DNA of 64,000 nt. Origin: Bacteroides mediterraneensis. GTDB lineage: Bacteria; Bacteroidota; Bacteroidia; Bacteroidales; Bacteroidaceae. Below, piece after piece: positions 7,462-17,095 of the stretch (the stretch's first letter is position 1; every line of letters begins with the position of its first letter). Location: positions 1,886,919 to 1,950,918 of the forward strand of contig NZ_LT635783.1 of assembly GCF_900128455.1 (NCBI RefSeq), written 5' to 3'. The notes beneath the pieces were generated by a model. It made no database searches and was not told where the DNA came from. It worked only from the letters and a program-made list of their open reading frames with translations. The position numbers and the translations under genes were made by a program.

Positions 7462-8727
7462 ATGAATATGAAAATGAGACTGATTGTCATGAACTTCCTG
7501 CAGTTTGCCGTGTGGGGAGCGTATCTCACTTCGATGGGAACGTACCTCGCCGGGGTAGGACTGGGAGGACATATCGGCATTTTTTATGCGATGCAGGGCA
7601 TTGTGTCCCTGTTCATGCCGGCGGTGATGGGCATCATTGCCGACCGCTGGATTCCGGCGCAGCGCCTGCTGGGGCTGAGCCATCTGCTGGCGGCGCTGTT
7701 CATGGCGGGAGCCGGCTATTATGCCATGACCACGGGGTCGCAGGTGGAGTTTCCGGCGCTGTTCGCCTTTTATTCCATGAGTGTGGCGTTCTACATGCCT
7801 ACGCTGGCTCTGTCGAACTCGGTGGCGTACACGGCGCTCGACAAGGCGGGACTGGACACCATCAAGGCGTTTCCGCCCATCCGCACGTTCGGCACCATCG
7901 GCTTTATCTGCTCGATGTGGCTGGTCGACCTGCTGGGCTTCCAGTCGAACTACATGCAGTTCTTCACGTGTGCGGTGTGGGGCGTGGTGCTGGCGGTGTA
8001 TGCGCATACGCTGCCGGAGTGCCCGGTGAGCCGCGGACAGGGGGAGAAGAAGTCGCTGGTGGAGGCGCTGGGACTGAAGGCGTTCCTGCTGTTCAAGGAC
8101 CGCAAGATGGCCACGTTCTTCATCTTCTCGATGCTGCTGGGCGTGTCGTTGCAGATTACCAACGGGTTTGCCAATCCGTTCATCACGAGCTTCAGCGCTA
8201 TTCCGGAATATGCCGACACGTTCGGCGTGCAGCATGCCAACCTGCTGATTTCGCTCTCGCAAATCAGTGAGACGTGCTGTATCCTGCTCATCCCGTTCTT
8301 CCTGGGACGGTTCGGCATCAAGCGGGTGATGCTCATCGCCATGGTGGCGTGGGTGCTCCGTTTCGGCCTCTTCGGACTGGGCGACCCGGGCAGCGGGGTG
8401 TGGATGTTCGTGCTGTCGATGCTGGTGTATGGCGTGGCGTTCGACTTCTTCAACGTGTCGGGCTCGCTGTATGTGGACAAGGAGACGGACCTTTCCATCC
8501 GTTCGAGCGCGCAGGGACTGTTCATCCTGATGACCAACGGCATCGGGGCGACGGTGGGCACGCTGAGCGCACAGGCGGTGGTGAACCGTTTCGTGGACTT
8601 CAACTCCACGGCGCCGCAGGTGGAAGGCTGGAGCTGTGCGTGGTTCGTGTTCGCGGGTTACGCACTGGTGGTGGCAGTGGCTTTTGCATTGATTTTCAAA
8701 TATAAACACGAAATAGTTAAACGTTAA
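7462..8727 (+). CDS. MFS nucleoside permease (NupG-like)
   Basis: A 421-residue transporter with about twelve hydrophobic helices of the nucleoside:H+ symporter branch of the major facilitator superfamily. The start MRLIVMNFLQFAVWGAYLTSM, the ADRWIPAQRLLG loop 2-3 motif and the helix-5 region FPPIRTFGTIGF match NupG/XapB-like proteins common in Bacteroides. It would import purine or pyrimidine nucleosides across the inner membrane. It lies 18 bases after the SLBB gene and 18 before a bifunctional-nuclease-domain gene, so it may be read through, but function does not tie it to polysaccharide export. Substrate is inferred from the family only. Confidence 0.85.
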   Translation: MNMKMRLIVMNFLQFAVWGAYLTSMGTYLAGVGLGGHIGIFYAMQGIVSLFMPAVMGIIADRWIPAQRLLGLSHLLAALFMAGAGYYAMTTGSQVEFPALFAFYSMSVAFYMPTLALSNSVAYTALDKAGLDTIKAFPPIRTFGTIGFICSMWLVDLLGFQSNYMQFFTCAVWGVVLAVYAHTLPECPVSRGQGEKKSLVEALGLKAFLLFKDRKMATFFIFSMLLGVSLQITNGFANPFITSFSAIPEYADTFGVQHANLLISLSQISETCCILLIPFFLGRFGIKRVMLIAMVAWVLRFGLFGLGDPGSGVWMFVLSMLVYGVAFDFFNVSGSLYVDKETDLSIRSSAQGLFILMTNGIGATVGTLSAQAVVNRFVDFNSTAPQVEGWSCAWFVFAGYALVVAVAFALIFKYKHEIVKR

Positions 8728-8745
8728 CTTTAAACTGGAAATAGT

Positions 8746-9408
8746 ATGAAAGAGGATGAATTGGTAGAAATGGTGGTCAAGGACGTGGAAGAGGTTCTTG
8801 ACGTGGATAAGGTGATGGATGACATGTCTTTTGACGACCTGATGGAGGATGAGGAGAAGCTGGACCAACTGTGCTTCATCCTCGAGAACCGGCGTGTGAC
8901 GCTGGTGGAGAAGTACGGCCAACGGGAAATCATGGCGCTGGTGGGCTTCGAGGCGGGCTATCAGCTGTGTCTGATTCCCAAGCACTCGCCGCGGGTGGCG
9001 GATTCGCTGGCTTTCCAGACGCTGGTGGCTTTTCACAGGCTGGGCGTGACGCTGGAAAAGACGGTGGTGAGCGGAGAGGTGGAAGACATGATGCAGACCA
9101 CGGTGTACATGCGGAAACCGGACGGCTCGCCGATGGAGATGAAGCTGATGCTGGACGACGCCTTGCTGCTCTCGGTGCTGGGACAGATTCCGTTCTACGT
9201 GACTCGGGGCTTTCTGGAGACCAAGGGACGCGACACCTCGGAGCATGGGAAGAACAAGGAGCTGTTCCTGCTGGAGCTGATGACGGACGAGATGCTGGAA
9301 AAGGAGATGGAGGAGGCCATCCGCAGGGAGAATTATGAGTACGCCGGACTGGTGAAGCAGGTGCAGGACGCGCGGAAACAGGAGGCGGCAGGAAATTTAA
9401 CGGACTAA
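8746..9408 (+). CDS. Bifunctional nuclease (BFN/DUF151) domain protein with UVR-like tail
   Basis: 220 residues. The acidic N-terminus (about 1-40) is unusual for the family. The core (about 48-165) follows the BFN pattern: GQREIMALVGFEAGYQL, RVADSLAFQTLVAFHRLGV and LMLDDALLLSVLGQIPFYV match the buried strands and the DA-hydrophobic helix. The last 40 residues (EKEMEEAIRRENYEYAGLVKQ) read as a UvrB/UvrC interaction motif. BFN proteins have been linked to nuclease activity in plants and bacteria, and UVR tails suggest contact with the UvrABC repair system; both are inference here. It ends 13 bases before rsmE. Confidence 0.75.
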   Translation: MKEDELVEMVVKDVEEVLDVDKVMDDMSFDDLMEDEEKLDQLCFILENRRVTLVEKYGQREIMALVGFEAGYQLCLIPKHSPRVADSLAFQTLVAFHRLGVTLEKTVVSGEVEDMMQTTVYMRKPDGSPMEMKLMLDDALLLSVLGQIPFYVTRGFLETKGRDTSEHGKNKELFLLELMTDEMLEKEMEEAIRRENYEYAGLVKQVQDARKQEAAGNLTD

Positions 9409-9421
9409 ATTCTAGAGTGAT

Positions 9422-10123
9422 ATGCACGTATTTTATACACCGGATATTGAACAGACGCAGGAGTTGCCGGAAGAGGAAGCCGGCCACTGCCTGCGGGTGT
9501 TGCGCCTCGGAGTGGGCGACGAAGTGACGCTGACCGACGGGAAGGGCTGCTTTTACCGGGCGGTGATTGCGGCGGCCACCCAGAAGCGGTGTGTGGTGAA
9601 GGTGCTGGAGAAAACGGAGCAGGAGCCTTTCTGGAAGGGGCATCTGCACCTGGCTCTGGCGCCTACGAAGAACATGGACCGCATGGAATGGCTGGCGGAG
9701 AAGGCCACGGAAATAGGGTTCGACGAGCTGACTTTCCTGAACTGCCGCTTCTCGGAACGGAAGGTCATCAAGACCGACCGCGTGGAGAAAATCGTGGTCT
9801 CGGCGGTGAAACAGTCGCTCAAGGCACGCAAGCCGGTGGTGAACGAGATGACGGATTTCCGCCGTTTCATGGAGCGGGAATTTACGGGGCAGAAATTCAT
9901 TGCCCATTGCTATGAAGGGGAAAAGCCTTTGCTGCGCGACGTGCTGCGGCCCGACGAGGATGCCGTGGTGCTGATTGGTCCGGAGGGGGACTTCAGTCCG
10001 GAGGAAGTGGCACTGGCAACGGAAAAGGGCTTTCAGGCGGTGAGCCTGGGCAAGTCGCGCCTGCGCACGGAAACGGCGGCGCTGGTGGCCGTGCACCTGA
10101 TGAACCTGGCGCACAGCGAATGA
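9422..10123 (+). CDS. rsmE: 16S rRNA m3U1498 methyltransferase RsmE
   Basis: A 233-residue SPOUT-class enzyme that methylates N3 of U1498 in 16S rRNA using S-adenosylmethionine. The N-terminal PUA-like domain (about 1-70) includes HCLRVLRLGVGDEVTLTDGKG. The C-terminal knotted domain carries KNMDRMEWLAEKATEIGFDELTF, LIGPEGDFSPEEV and SLGKSRLRTETAAL, the three SAM-knot motifs of RsmE. Length is normal (about 235). It follows the BFN gene by 13 bases and precedes a lipoprotein gene by 46, so it probably belongs to the transcript starting at or before 7462. Confidence 0.95.
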   Translation: MHVFYTPDIEQTQELPEEEAGHCLRVLRLGVGDEVTLTDGKGCFYRAVIAAATQKRCVVKVLEKTEQEPFWKGHLHLALAPTKNMDRMEWLAEKATEIGFDELTFLNCRFSERKVIKTDRVEKIVVSAVKQSLKARKPVVNEMTDFRRFMEREFTGQKFIAHCYEGEKPLLRDVLRPDEDAVVLIGPEGDFSPEEVALATEKGFQAVSLGKSRLRTETAALVAVHLMNLAHSE

Positions 10124-10169
10124 GAAACAGGAACTATCTATTATTGTGTAACTTTAAAAATAAGTGAGT

Positions 10170-11672
10170 ATGAAAAAGACGTGGAAATGGATGGGAGGTC
10201 TGGCACTGGGTATGACCTTGATGCTGGCTTCGTGTGGCGAAAAAAATCCGTACACCAATGCGCTGCCGAAGGATGCGGCCACGGTGGTTTCGCTGGATGT
10301 GAAGGAAATGGCAGAGAAGTGTGCGTTCGACAAGCAGACGCAGCAGTCGATGGCCACGGTGATGAAATCGTCGTTCAAGGGAAAGGCGGATGCCCTGGTA
10401 GACAAGATTATGGAGAACCCGGAGGAAAGCGGACTGCGGCTGACCGACCGGGTGTATTTCTTTGCGATGCCTCAGTCGGAAATGGGCGGCTTGCTGGTGC
10501 GTATGGCCGACAAGGACAAGCTGGAGAAGCTGATGGGGCTGTTGCAGGAGCAGGGTCAGTGTGAGGCTCCGGCCGACGGCGACGGCTGCCGCTGGACGGT
10601 GGGAGGCGATGCGCTGATGGCATGGACGGAGCATGCGTTTCTGATGCTGGCGGCCAACGGGAATCCGAAGGACTTGCAGCACCAGGCTTCGATGTGGCTC
10701 CGCCAGAAGGACGGTGAGGGCTATTCGGGCACTCCCGACTTTGGGAAGCTGAAGAAGGCCGACGAGGACATCGCCATGGTGGCTTCGTTGAACATCATGC
10801 CGAAGCAGTATCTGTCCATGGCGACCATGGGACTGCCGGCCGACCTGAAGCTGCAGGACCTGAAGACGTTCTCCACGCTGGATTTCCAGGACGGAAAGGC
10901 GGTGCTGGAGGTGGAAATGATGACCGAAAACAAGGTGTACAAGGACTTGCTGAAGAAGCAGGAGGAGGTGACGGGCCCGATCAAGGGGTCGTATCTGGAG
11001 ACCTTCCCTGCCAATACGGTGGGCTGGCTGAGTGCGCATGTGGACGGGGCAAAGGCGTACGAGCTGCTGCGCGAGAACCCGACGGTGCGTCAGGAGCTGG
11101 ACAACTCGATGATGCCGCTCGACTTTGAAGCGATTTTCAAGGCGGTGGACGGTGACGTGGCGCTGGCCATGCCGGAGATGTCGTTCTCACCGGGATTCAT
11201 CCTGTATGCCGACGTGAAGAACAGTGAGTTCATGCGTACGTTTGAGGACCTGAAACCGATGCTGGCGATGACCAACGGACAGATGCGTTTGCTGGACAAG
11301 GGCAAGGATGCGTATCAGTTTGTGGCTGTGGACGGCTCGGCACTGGGCATGGGACGCGGACCGGCATCCATCTGGCTGGGCGTGAAGGACAAGCGTTTCT
11401 ACCTGACCAACCGCGAGAGCCTGATCGGCAGCGAGGTGAAGGGACAGACGCTGGAAGATTGCAGCTGGGCCAAGGACGTGAAGGGTAAGCTGTTCTATAT
11501 GAACGTGAACTTCCAGGCCATTGCGACCGCATTGCCGCAGCTTCCCTACGTGGGCATGCTGGACTACCTGACCATCGAGTCGGAAGGGACAACCAAGGCC
11601 CGCATGGTGCTGCAGATGAAGAACAAAAAAGACAATGTGCTGAAGCAGCTGGTGGGAATGATGAAGAATTGA
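10170..11672 (+). CDS. DUF4836-family lipoprotein
   Basis: About 500 residues with a lipoprotein signal ending LMLASCGE, the Cys being lipidated after cleavage. The mature part starts NPYTNALPKDAATVVSLDVKEMAEK, typical of DUF4836, a Bacteroidetes family of unknown function made of repeated alpha/beta modules that call to mind pore or adhesin stalks. An in-frame GTG two codons upstream (10164) is possible, but the ATG at 10170 gives the cleaner signal peptide. It probably sits on the periplasmic face of the inner or outer membrane; residues after the Cys (GEK) do not form a clear surface-export signal. An inverted heptamer array separates it from the ABC genes. Confidence 0.8.
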   Translation: MKKTWKWMGGLALGMTLMLASCGEKNPYTNALPKDAATVVSLDVKEMAEKCAFDKQTQQSMATVMKSSFKGKADALVDKIMENPEESGLRLTDRVYFFAMPQSEMGGLLVRMADKDKLEKLMGLLQEQGQCEAPADGDGCRWTVGGDALMAWTEHAFLMLAANGNPKDLQHQASMWLRQKDGEGYSGTPDFGKLKKADEDIAMVASLNIMPKQYLSMATMGLPADLKLQDLKTFSTLDFQDGKAVLEVEMMTENKVYKDLLKKQEEVTGPIKGSYLETFPANTVGWLSAHVDGAKAYELLRENPTVRQELDNSMMPLDFEAIFKAVDGDVALAMPEMSFSPGFILYADVKNSEFMRTFEDLKPMLAMTNGQMRLLDKGKDAYQFVAVDGSALGMGRGPASIWLGVKDKRFYLTNRESLIGSEVKGQTLEDCSWAKDVKGKLFYMNVNFQAIATALPQLPYVGMLDYLTIESEGTTKARMVLQMKNKKDNVLKQLVGMMKN

Positions 11673-11687
11673 TAGTAAGTTAAAAGG

Positions 11688-11815
11688 TAAAAGTTAAAAG
11701 GTAAAAGCTGTGGGTGTGAACCCGTTTTAACTTTTACCTTTTACCTTTTAACTATTAACTATTAACTATTAACTATTAACTATTACCTTTTACCTTTTAC
11801 TTTTTAACTTTTAAC
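11688..11815. repeat. Heptamer inverted-repeat array (GTAAAAG/CTTTTAC, AACTATT)
   Basis: The left arm (11690-11709) has four nTAAAAG heptamers. After a 17-base GC-richer centre the right arm repeats the complements (CTTTTAA, CTTTTAC), followed by six AACTATT heptamers and more CTTTTAC units up to 8 bases before the next start codon. The arms could form a stem of about 28 bp between the DUF4836 gene and the ABC genes. Confidence 0.85.
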
Positions 11816-11822
11816 TGGTGAA

Positions 11823-12467
11823 ATGGACACTATAGAATTACAGCAAACCCTGCCGGAGGTATTTGCCGGACGCGACGGAATCGTGTCGGACGTGTGGCAC
11901 CGGCAGGTGGTTTTCCAAAAGGGAAAGATGTACTTGATTGAAGCGGCGTCGGGCACAGGCAAGTCGTCGCTTTGCAGTTTTATTTATGGGTATCGCACGG
12001 ACTATCAGGGGATTATCACTTTTGATGGGGTGAACGTGCGGAAGCTCACGGTGAAGCAGTGGACCGATATCCGCAGGCGCTCGCTGAGCATGTTGTTTCA
12101 GGAGCTGCGGCTGTTCGGGGAGCTGACGGCGTGGGAGAATGTGCAGCTCAAGAACGGGCTGACGGGCTTCTGCCGCAAACAGCAGGTGAAGGACTGGTTC
12201 GAACAGCTGGGCATCGCCGACAAATGGGATGTGAAGGTGGGCAAGATGTCGTACGGACAGCAGCAGCGTGTGGCCTTCGTGAGGGGCCTGTGCCAGCCGG
12301 CCGACTTCTTCTTCCTCGACGAGCCGGTGAGTCACCTGGACGACGGCAACGGGCAGATCATGGCCCGTATCCTGAAGGAAGAGGCGGCGCGCCAGGGGGC
12401 CGGCGTGATTGTGACATCCATCGGCAAGCACCTGCCGCTGGAGTATGACAGGGTGCTGAGTTTGTAA
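11823..12467 (+). CDS. FtsE/LolD-like ABC transporter ATPase
   Basis: A 214-residue ABC nucleotide-binding subunit. The Walker A is EAASGTGKSSL near residue 43, with Ala where the first Gly is usual. The Q-loop region LFQELRLFGELTAWENV closely resembles FtsE/LolD proteins, and the signature is MSYGQQQRVAF, a variant of LSGGQQ. Walker B and D-loop read FFFLDEPVSHLDD. The usual H-loop His after Walker B is absent; the matching segment reads VIVTSIGKHL, so catalysis may be weakened or supplied differently. It is paired with a four-helix FtsX-like permease 21 bases downstream. Role in lipoprotein or envelope mechanics is inference. Confidence 0.85.
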   Translation: MDTIELQQTLPEVFAGRDGIVSDVWHRQVVFQKGKMYLIEAASGTGKSSLCSFIYGYRTDYQGIITFDGVNVRKLTVKQWTDIRRRSLSMLFQELRLFGELTAWENVQLKNGLTGFCRKQQVKDWFEQLGIADKWDVKVGKMSYGQQQRVAFVRGLCQPADFFFLDEPVSHLDDGNGQIMARILKEEAARQGAGVIVTSIGKHLPLEYDRVLSL

Positions 12468-12488
12468 GGTTTTTAAACGCATAAAGAG

Positions 12489-13676
12489 ATGATCTGGAAA
12501 TTATTGAGACAGCACATCAGTGTGGCGCAGCTGGCGGGGTTCTTCCTGGCCAACCTGTGTGGCATGGTCATCGTGCTGCTGAGCATACAGTTTTACAAGG
12601 ACGTGTTGCCGGTGTTCACGCAGGGCGACAGTTTCATGAAGAAGGACTACGTGATTGTGAGCAAGAAGGTGAGCACGCTGGGCAGCCTGGTGAGCAAGGG
12701 CGGCACGTTCTCGAAAGGGGACATCGCCGACATGGAGGCACAGCCGTTTGCCAAGCGTACGGGAGCCTTTACACCGGCGCAGTTTAAGGTGTCGGCGGGC
12801 ATGGGCATGGCGGGCATGCAGCTCTCCACGGCCATGTTTTTCGAGTCGGTGCCCGATGAGTTCGTGGACGTGCGGCTGGAGGGCTGGACGTATCGCGTGG
12901 GGCAGGACGAGATTCCGATTATCATCCCGCGCAACTACCTGAACCTGTACAACTTCGGTTTCGCGCAGAGCCGCAACCTGCCGCAGCTGTCGGAGGGGGT
13001 GATGGGCATGATGACGCTCGACATCCGCCTGAGCGGGCAGGGACGTACGGAACGCATGAAGGGGCGTATCGTGGGCTTCTCGAACCGGCTGAACACGATT
13101 CTGGTGCCGCAGGCGTTCATGGACTGGGCCAACACGGCCTTCGGCGACGGGAGGGACAACGCGCCTTCACGTCTGATTGTGGAGGTGGACAACCCGGCAG
13201 ACGACCGCATCGCGAAGTATTTCAAGGACAAGGGATATGACACGGAAGGCGACAAGCTGGATGCGGGCAAGACCACGTGGTTCCTGAAGATGGTGACGGG
13301 CATCGTACTGACGGTGGGCCTGATTATCAGTGTGCTGTCGTTCTACCTGCTGATGCTGAGCATCTATCTGTTGTTGCAGAAGAACACGAAGAAGCTGGAG
13401 AACCTGCTGCTCATCGGGTTCAGTCCGGCGGCAGTGGCGCGTCCGTATCAGGTGCTCACGGTGGCACTGAACGCGGCAGTGGCAGTAATCGGTGTGCTGA
13501 TAGTGTGTGCGGCCCGCGGCGGGTATCTGGACATGCTGGGCCGGATGGTGCCCGACCTGGAAGAGGGCAGCCTGTGGCCGGCCTTGCTGACGGCGGGAGT
13601 GCTTTTCCTGGTGGTGTCGGTGCTGAACGTGCTGGCCGTGCGGCGGAAGGTGGATTCCATCCGGGTGAAGAAGTGA
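12489..13676 (+). CDS. FtsX/MacB-like ABC transporter permease
   Basis: 395 residues with the type VII ABC (FtsX/LolCE/MacB) layout: one N-terminal helix (about 14-36), a long extracytoplasmic domain (about 37-265) and three C-terminal helices (about 270-300, 325-345, 360-385). The last helices include LLLIGFSPAAVARPY, matching the cytoplasmic coupling region of FtsX-domain permeases. It forms a pair with the preceding ATPase. The large periplasmic domain includes a KGRIVGFSNRLNTILVP segment that resembles MacB-like core domains. It could transmit mechanical force to a periplasmic partner, perhaps the lipoprotein encoded next; substrate unknown. Confidence 0.8.
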   Translation: MIWKLLRQHISVAQLAGFFLANLCGMVIVLLSIQFYKDVLPVFTQGDSFMKKDYVIVSKKVSTLGSLVSKGGTFSKGDIADMEAQPFAKRTGAFTPAQFKVSAGMGMAGMQLSTAMFFESVPDEFVDVRLEGWTYRVGQDEIPIIIPRNYLNLYNFGFAQSRNLPQLSEGVMGMMTLDIRLSGQGRTERMKGRIVGFSNRLNTILVPQAFMDWANTAFGDGRDNAPSRLIVEVDNPADDRIAKYFKDKGYDTEGDKLDAGKTTWFLKMVTGIVLTVGLIISVLSFYLLMLSIYLLLQKNTKKLENLLLIGFSPAAVARPYQVLTVALNAAVAVIGVLIVCAARGGYLDMLGRMVPDLEEGSLWPALLTAGVLFLVVSVLNVLAVRRKVDSIRVKK

Positions 13677-13714
13677 GAAAGAGACACATTTATTATTATA
13701 AATAGAATTGACAC

Positions 13715-14128
13715 ATGAAAAAACTAAAGAATGTATGGCTTTATCTAAGCTTTTTGTTGTTTGTGGCCGGAATGGCAAGTTGTAGCACCGAAGACCCTAC
13801 GGGTGTGGAGGTATCGCGTGAGGATATCATCGGCACATGGAAGGTGACGGCGAATGACTGGAAGGACTCGGAAGGGGACTCCGGACGGAATGACCATGTG
13901 GGTCTTATGCTGACGCTGGGCAGTGACGGCACGGCGGCTTTCCAAGGCTACCAGTACCGGTGGACGCTGGCCGGCGGCGGAGTGCTGACGTTGTCGGGAA
14001 ATGCCGGCCTGACGGTGAAGGTGACCATCCTTTCGCTCGTGGACGGGGAACTGAAAGCGACGTATTTCAGCGGCTCGTCGTCGGAAGCGTATGAAGTGGA
14101 AGGGAATTACACTTTCCGCCGGGGGTGA
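13715..14128 (+). CDS. Small lipocalin-like lipoprotein
   Basis: 137 residues with a lipoprotein signal ending VAGMASCSTEDP. The mature part has IIGTWKVTANDWKD followed by alternating beta strands (LMLTLGSDGTAAFQGYQYRWTL, GVLTLSGN), the pattern of Bacteroidetes lipocalin-like/DUF families in which a GTW motif starts the barrel. It lies 38 bases after the ABC permease and may share its transcript. SxxD/E residues after the Cys are compatible with surface export, though that is weak evidence. Function unknown. Confidence 0.65.
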   Translation: MKKLKNVWLYLSFLLFVAGMASCSTEDPTGVEVSREDIIGTWKVTANDWKDSEGDSGRNDHVGLMLTLGSDGTAAFQGYQYRWTLAGGGVLTLSGNAGLTVKVTILSLVDGELKATYFSGSSSEAYEVEGNYTFRRG

Positions 14129-14134
14129 TTTCTT

Positions 14135-14217
14135 AGACATAAGAACAAAAGAACATATTCTTGGAGAGAAGAGCGGCAGAACTTGTTTTTAGACAGAAGA
14201 ACATAAGAGCAAAAGAT
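14135..14217. repeat. Octamer repeats upstream of the GxxExxY gene
   Basis: GACATAAG-AACAAAAG-AACATA (14136-14157) and GACAGAAG-AACATAAG-AGCAAAAG (14192-14215) are the same nACAnAAG octamers as at 4.3-4.7 kb. The second set abuts the start codon. Confidence 0.75.
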
Positions 14218-14598
14218 ATGGGAACGGAAGAGCTTATTAAGATGGTTATCCAGTGTGCGTATGAGGTGAGGATGCGTCTTGCAGCGGGTTTTCTGGAGTC
14301 CGTGTATCAGAAGGCGATGTTGATTGAGTTGTGTCAGCGAGGGATTCGTGCGGATTCGGAGGTGCCTATCCATGTGTATTATCGGGACAGTGTGGTAGGG
14401 GAGTTTCGGGCGGATATCTTGGTGGAAAATAAGATTATCGTTGAACTGAAAGCAGTGCAGCGGTTGAACCCTATTCATGAAAGCCAGTTGGTGAACTATC
14501 TGACTGCGACTCGCAAAGACCACGGATTACTGATTAATTTCGGGGGTGAACGGATTGAGATAAGAAGGAAGTTCCGGGAGTATAAGAACAGGGTGTAG
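14218..14598 (+). CDS. GxxExxY protein (PD-(D/E)XK-like fold)
   Basis: 126 residues from the ATG at 14218. A longer frame reaches 14161, but its extra residues are encoded by octamer repeats, so the shorter start is preferred. The defining motif is GFLESVYQKAM, followed by VYYRDSVVGEFRADILVENKIIVELKAVQRLNPIHESQLVNYL. The D-x13-ExK-type arrangement (ADILVENKIIVELKA) matches the catalytic core of PD-(D/E)XK nucleases, and the Q in SQLVNYL fits motif IV. The family is widespread and multicopy in Bacteroidetes with unknown role. Here the gene is bracketed on both sides by the same octamer repeat family, which suggests a repeat-linked cassette. Confidence 0.85.
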   Translation: MGTEELIKMVIQCAYEVRMRLAAGFLESVYQKAMLIELCQRGIRADSEVPIHVYYRDSVVGEFRADILVENKIIVELKAVQRLNPIHESQLVNYLTATRKDHGLLINFGGERIEIRRKFREYKNRV

Positions 14599-14610
14599 AT
14601 CTTGAATTCT

Positions 14611-14910
14611 GGACAGAAGAACAAAAGAACAAAAGGTTAAAGAACAACGAGGAATGCACAAAAATATGTTCTTCTGTTCTTCTGTCCATAAAAAGAAAAC
14701 ATCCACTCGTTGAAAAACATGTTCTTTTGTTCTTCTGTCCATAAAAAGGAAACATCCACTCGTTAAAAAAAACATGTCCTTTTGTTCTTCTGTCCATAAA
14801 AAGAAAACATCCACTCGTTAAAAAAACATGTTCTTCTGTTCTTCTGTCCATAAAAAGAAAACATCCACTCGTTGAAAAACATGTCCTTTTGTTCTTCTGT
14901 CCAAACCCCG
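14611..14910. repeat. 54-bp tandem repeat with octamer arms downstream of the GxxExxY gene
   Basis: Octamers in plus sense (GACAGAAG-AACAAAAG-AACAAAAG, 14612-14635) are followed by a minus-sense tandem array. The block ATCCACTCGTT occurs at 14701, 14754, 14809 and 14863 (period 53-55), each joined to CTTTTGTT/CTTCTGTC octamers, with a last partial unit ending near 14903. The plus-sense and minus-sense octamers can pair. Apparent minus-strand frames here are repeat-derived. Confidence 0.85.
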
Positions 14911-16712
<1,802 letters not shown>

Positions 16713-16745
16713 TAATTAAAAGTTAAAAGTTAAAGGCTAAAGGCC
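16713..16745. repeat. Short heptamer array between atpD and atpC
   Basis: Three or four AAAGTTA/AAAGGCT heptamers directly after the atpD stop, of the same nTAAAAG family as elsewhere. It lies inside the operon mRNA. Confidence 0.65.
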
Positions 16746-16780
16746 GAAAAGGCCGGCGGCTGATAACGAATAGTAGAATT

Positions 16781-17026
16781 ATGAAAGAACTTCATCTGGT
16801 TATCGTTTCACCCGAACGCCTGGTTTACGAAGGAAAAGTGAGCCTGGTGACCTTTCCGGGAGGTGCTGGAAAATTCCAGGTCATGGCTGACCATGCCCCG
16901 CTGATTTCCACGCTCGCGGCAGGGGAAGTGAAATACGTGGCCGGAAAGGAAACGCACTCGCTGCAAATCAAAGGCGGGTTCGTGGAAGTCAAAAACAATC
17001 AGATTTCAGTCTGTGCCGAACTCTGA
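16781..17026 (+). CDS. atpC: ATP synthase F1 subunit epsilon
   Basis: 81 residues, consisting only of the N-terminal beta-sandwich (HLVIVSPERLVYEGKVSLVTFPGG, then FQVMADHAPLISTLAAGEV). The C-terminal helical hairpin that inhibits ATP hydrolysis in E. coli epsilon is absent, as in other Bacteroidetes. It couples gamma to the c-ring. The distance to the next gene (70 bases) is longer than elsewhere in the operon. Confidence 0.95.
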   Translation: MKELHLVIVSPERLVYEGKVSLVTFPGGAGKFQVMADHAPLISTLAAGEVKYVAGKETHSLQIKGGFVEVKNNQISVCAEL

Positions 17027-17095
17027 GAAGAGGGGGGCAGGCGTTGAACCGAATATGTTTTTGGCGGCTTTCCGAATGAAAAACCGCACGATACT

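Noticed and set aside
7447-9246. Open minus-strand frame of about 600 codons opposite the permease and BFN genes
   Set aside because: Composition is His/Arg/Gln-rich as expected for the antisense of GC-rich codons; no domain or signal, and the plus-strand genes are clear.
14161-14217. N-terminal extension of the GxxExxY gene
   Set aside because: The extra residues are encoded by octamer repeats; the ATG at 14218 gives the normal family N-terminus.
14660-14905. CRISPR array
   Set aside because: Units of 53-55 bp are similar over their whole length, with no unique spacers and no cas genes nearby.
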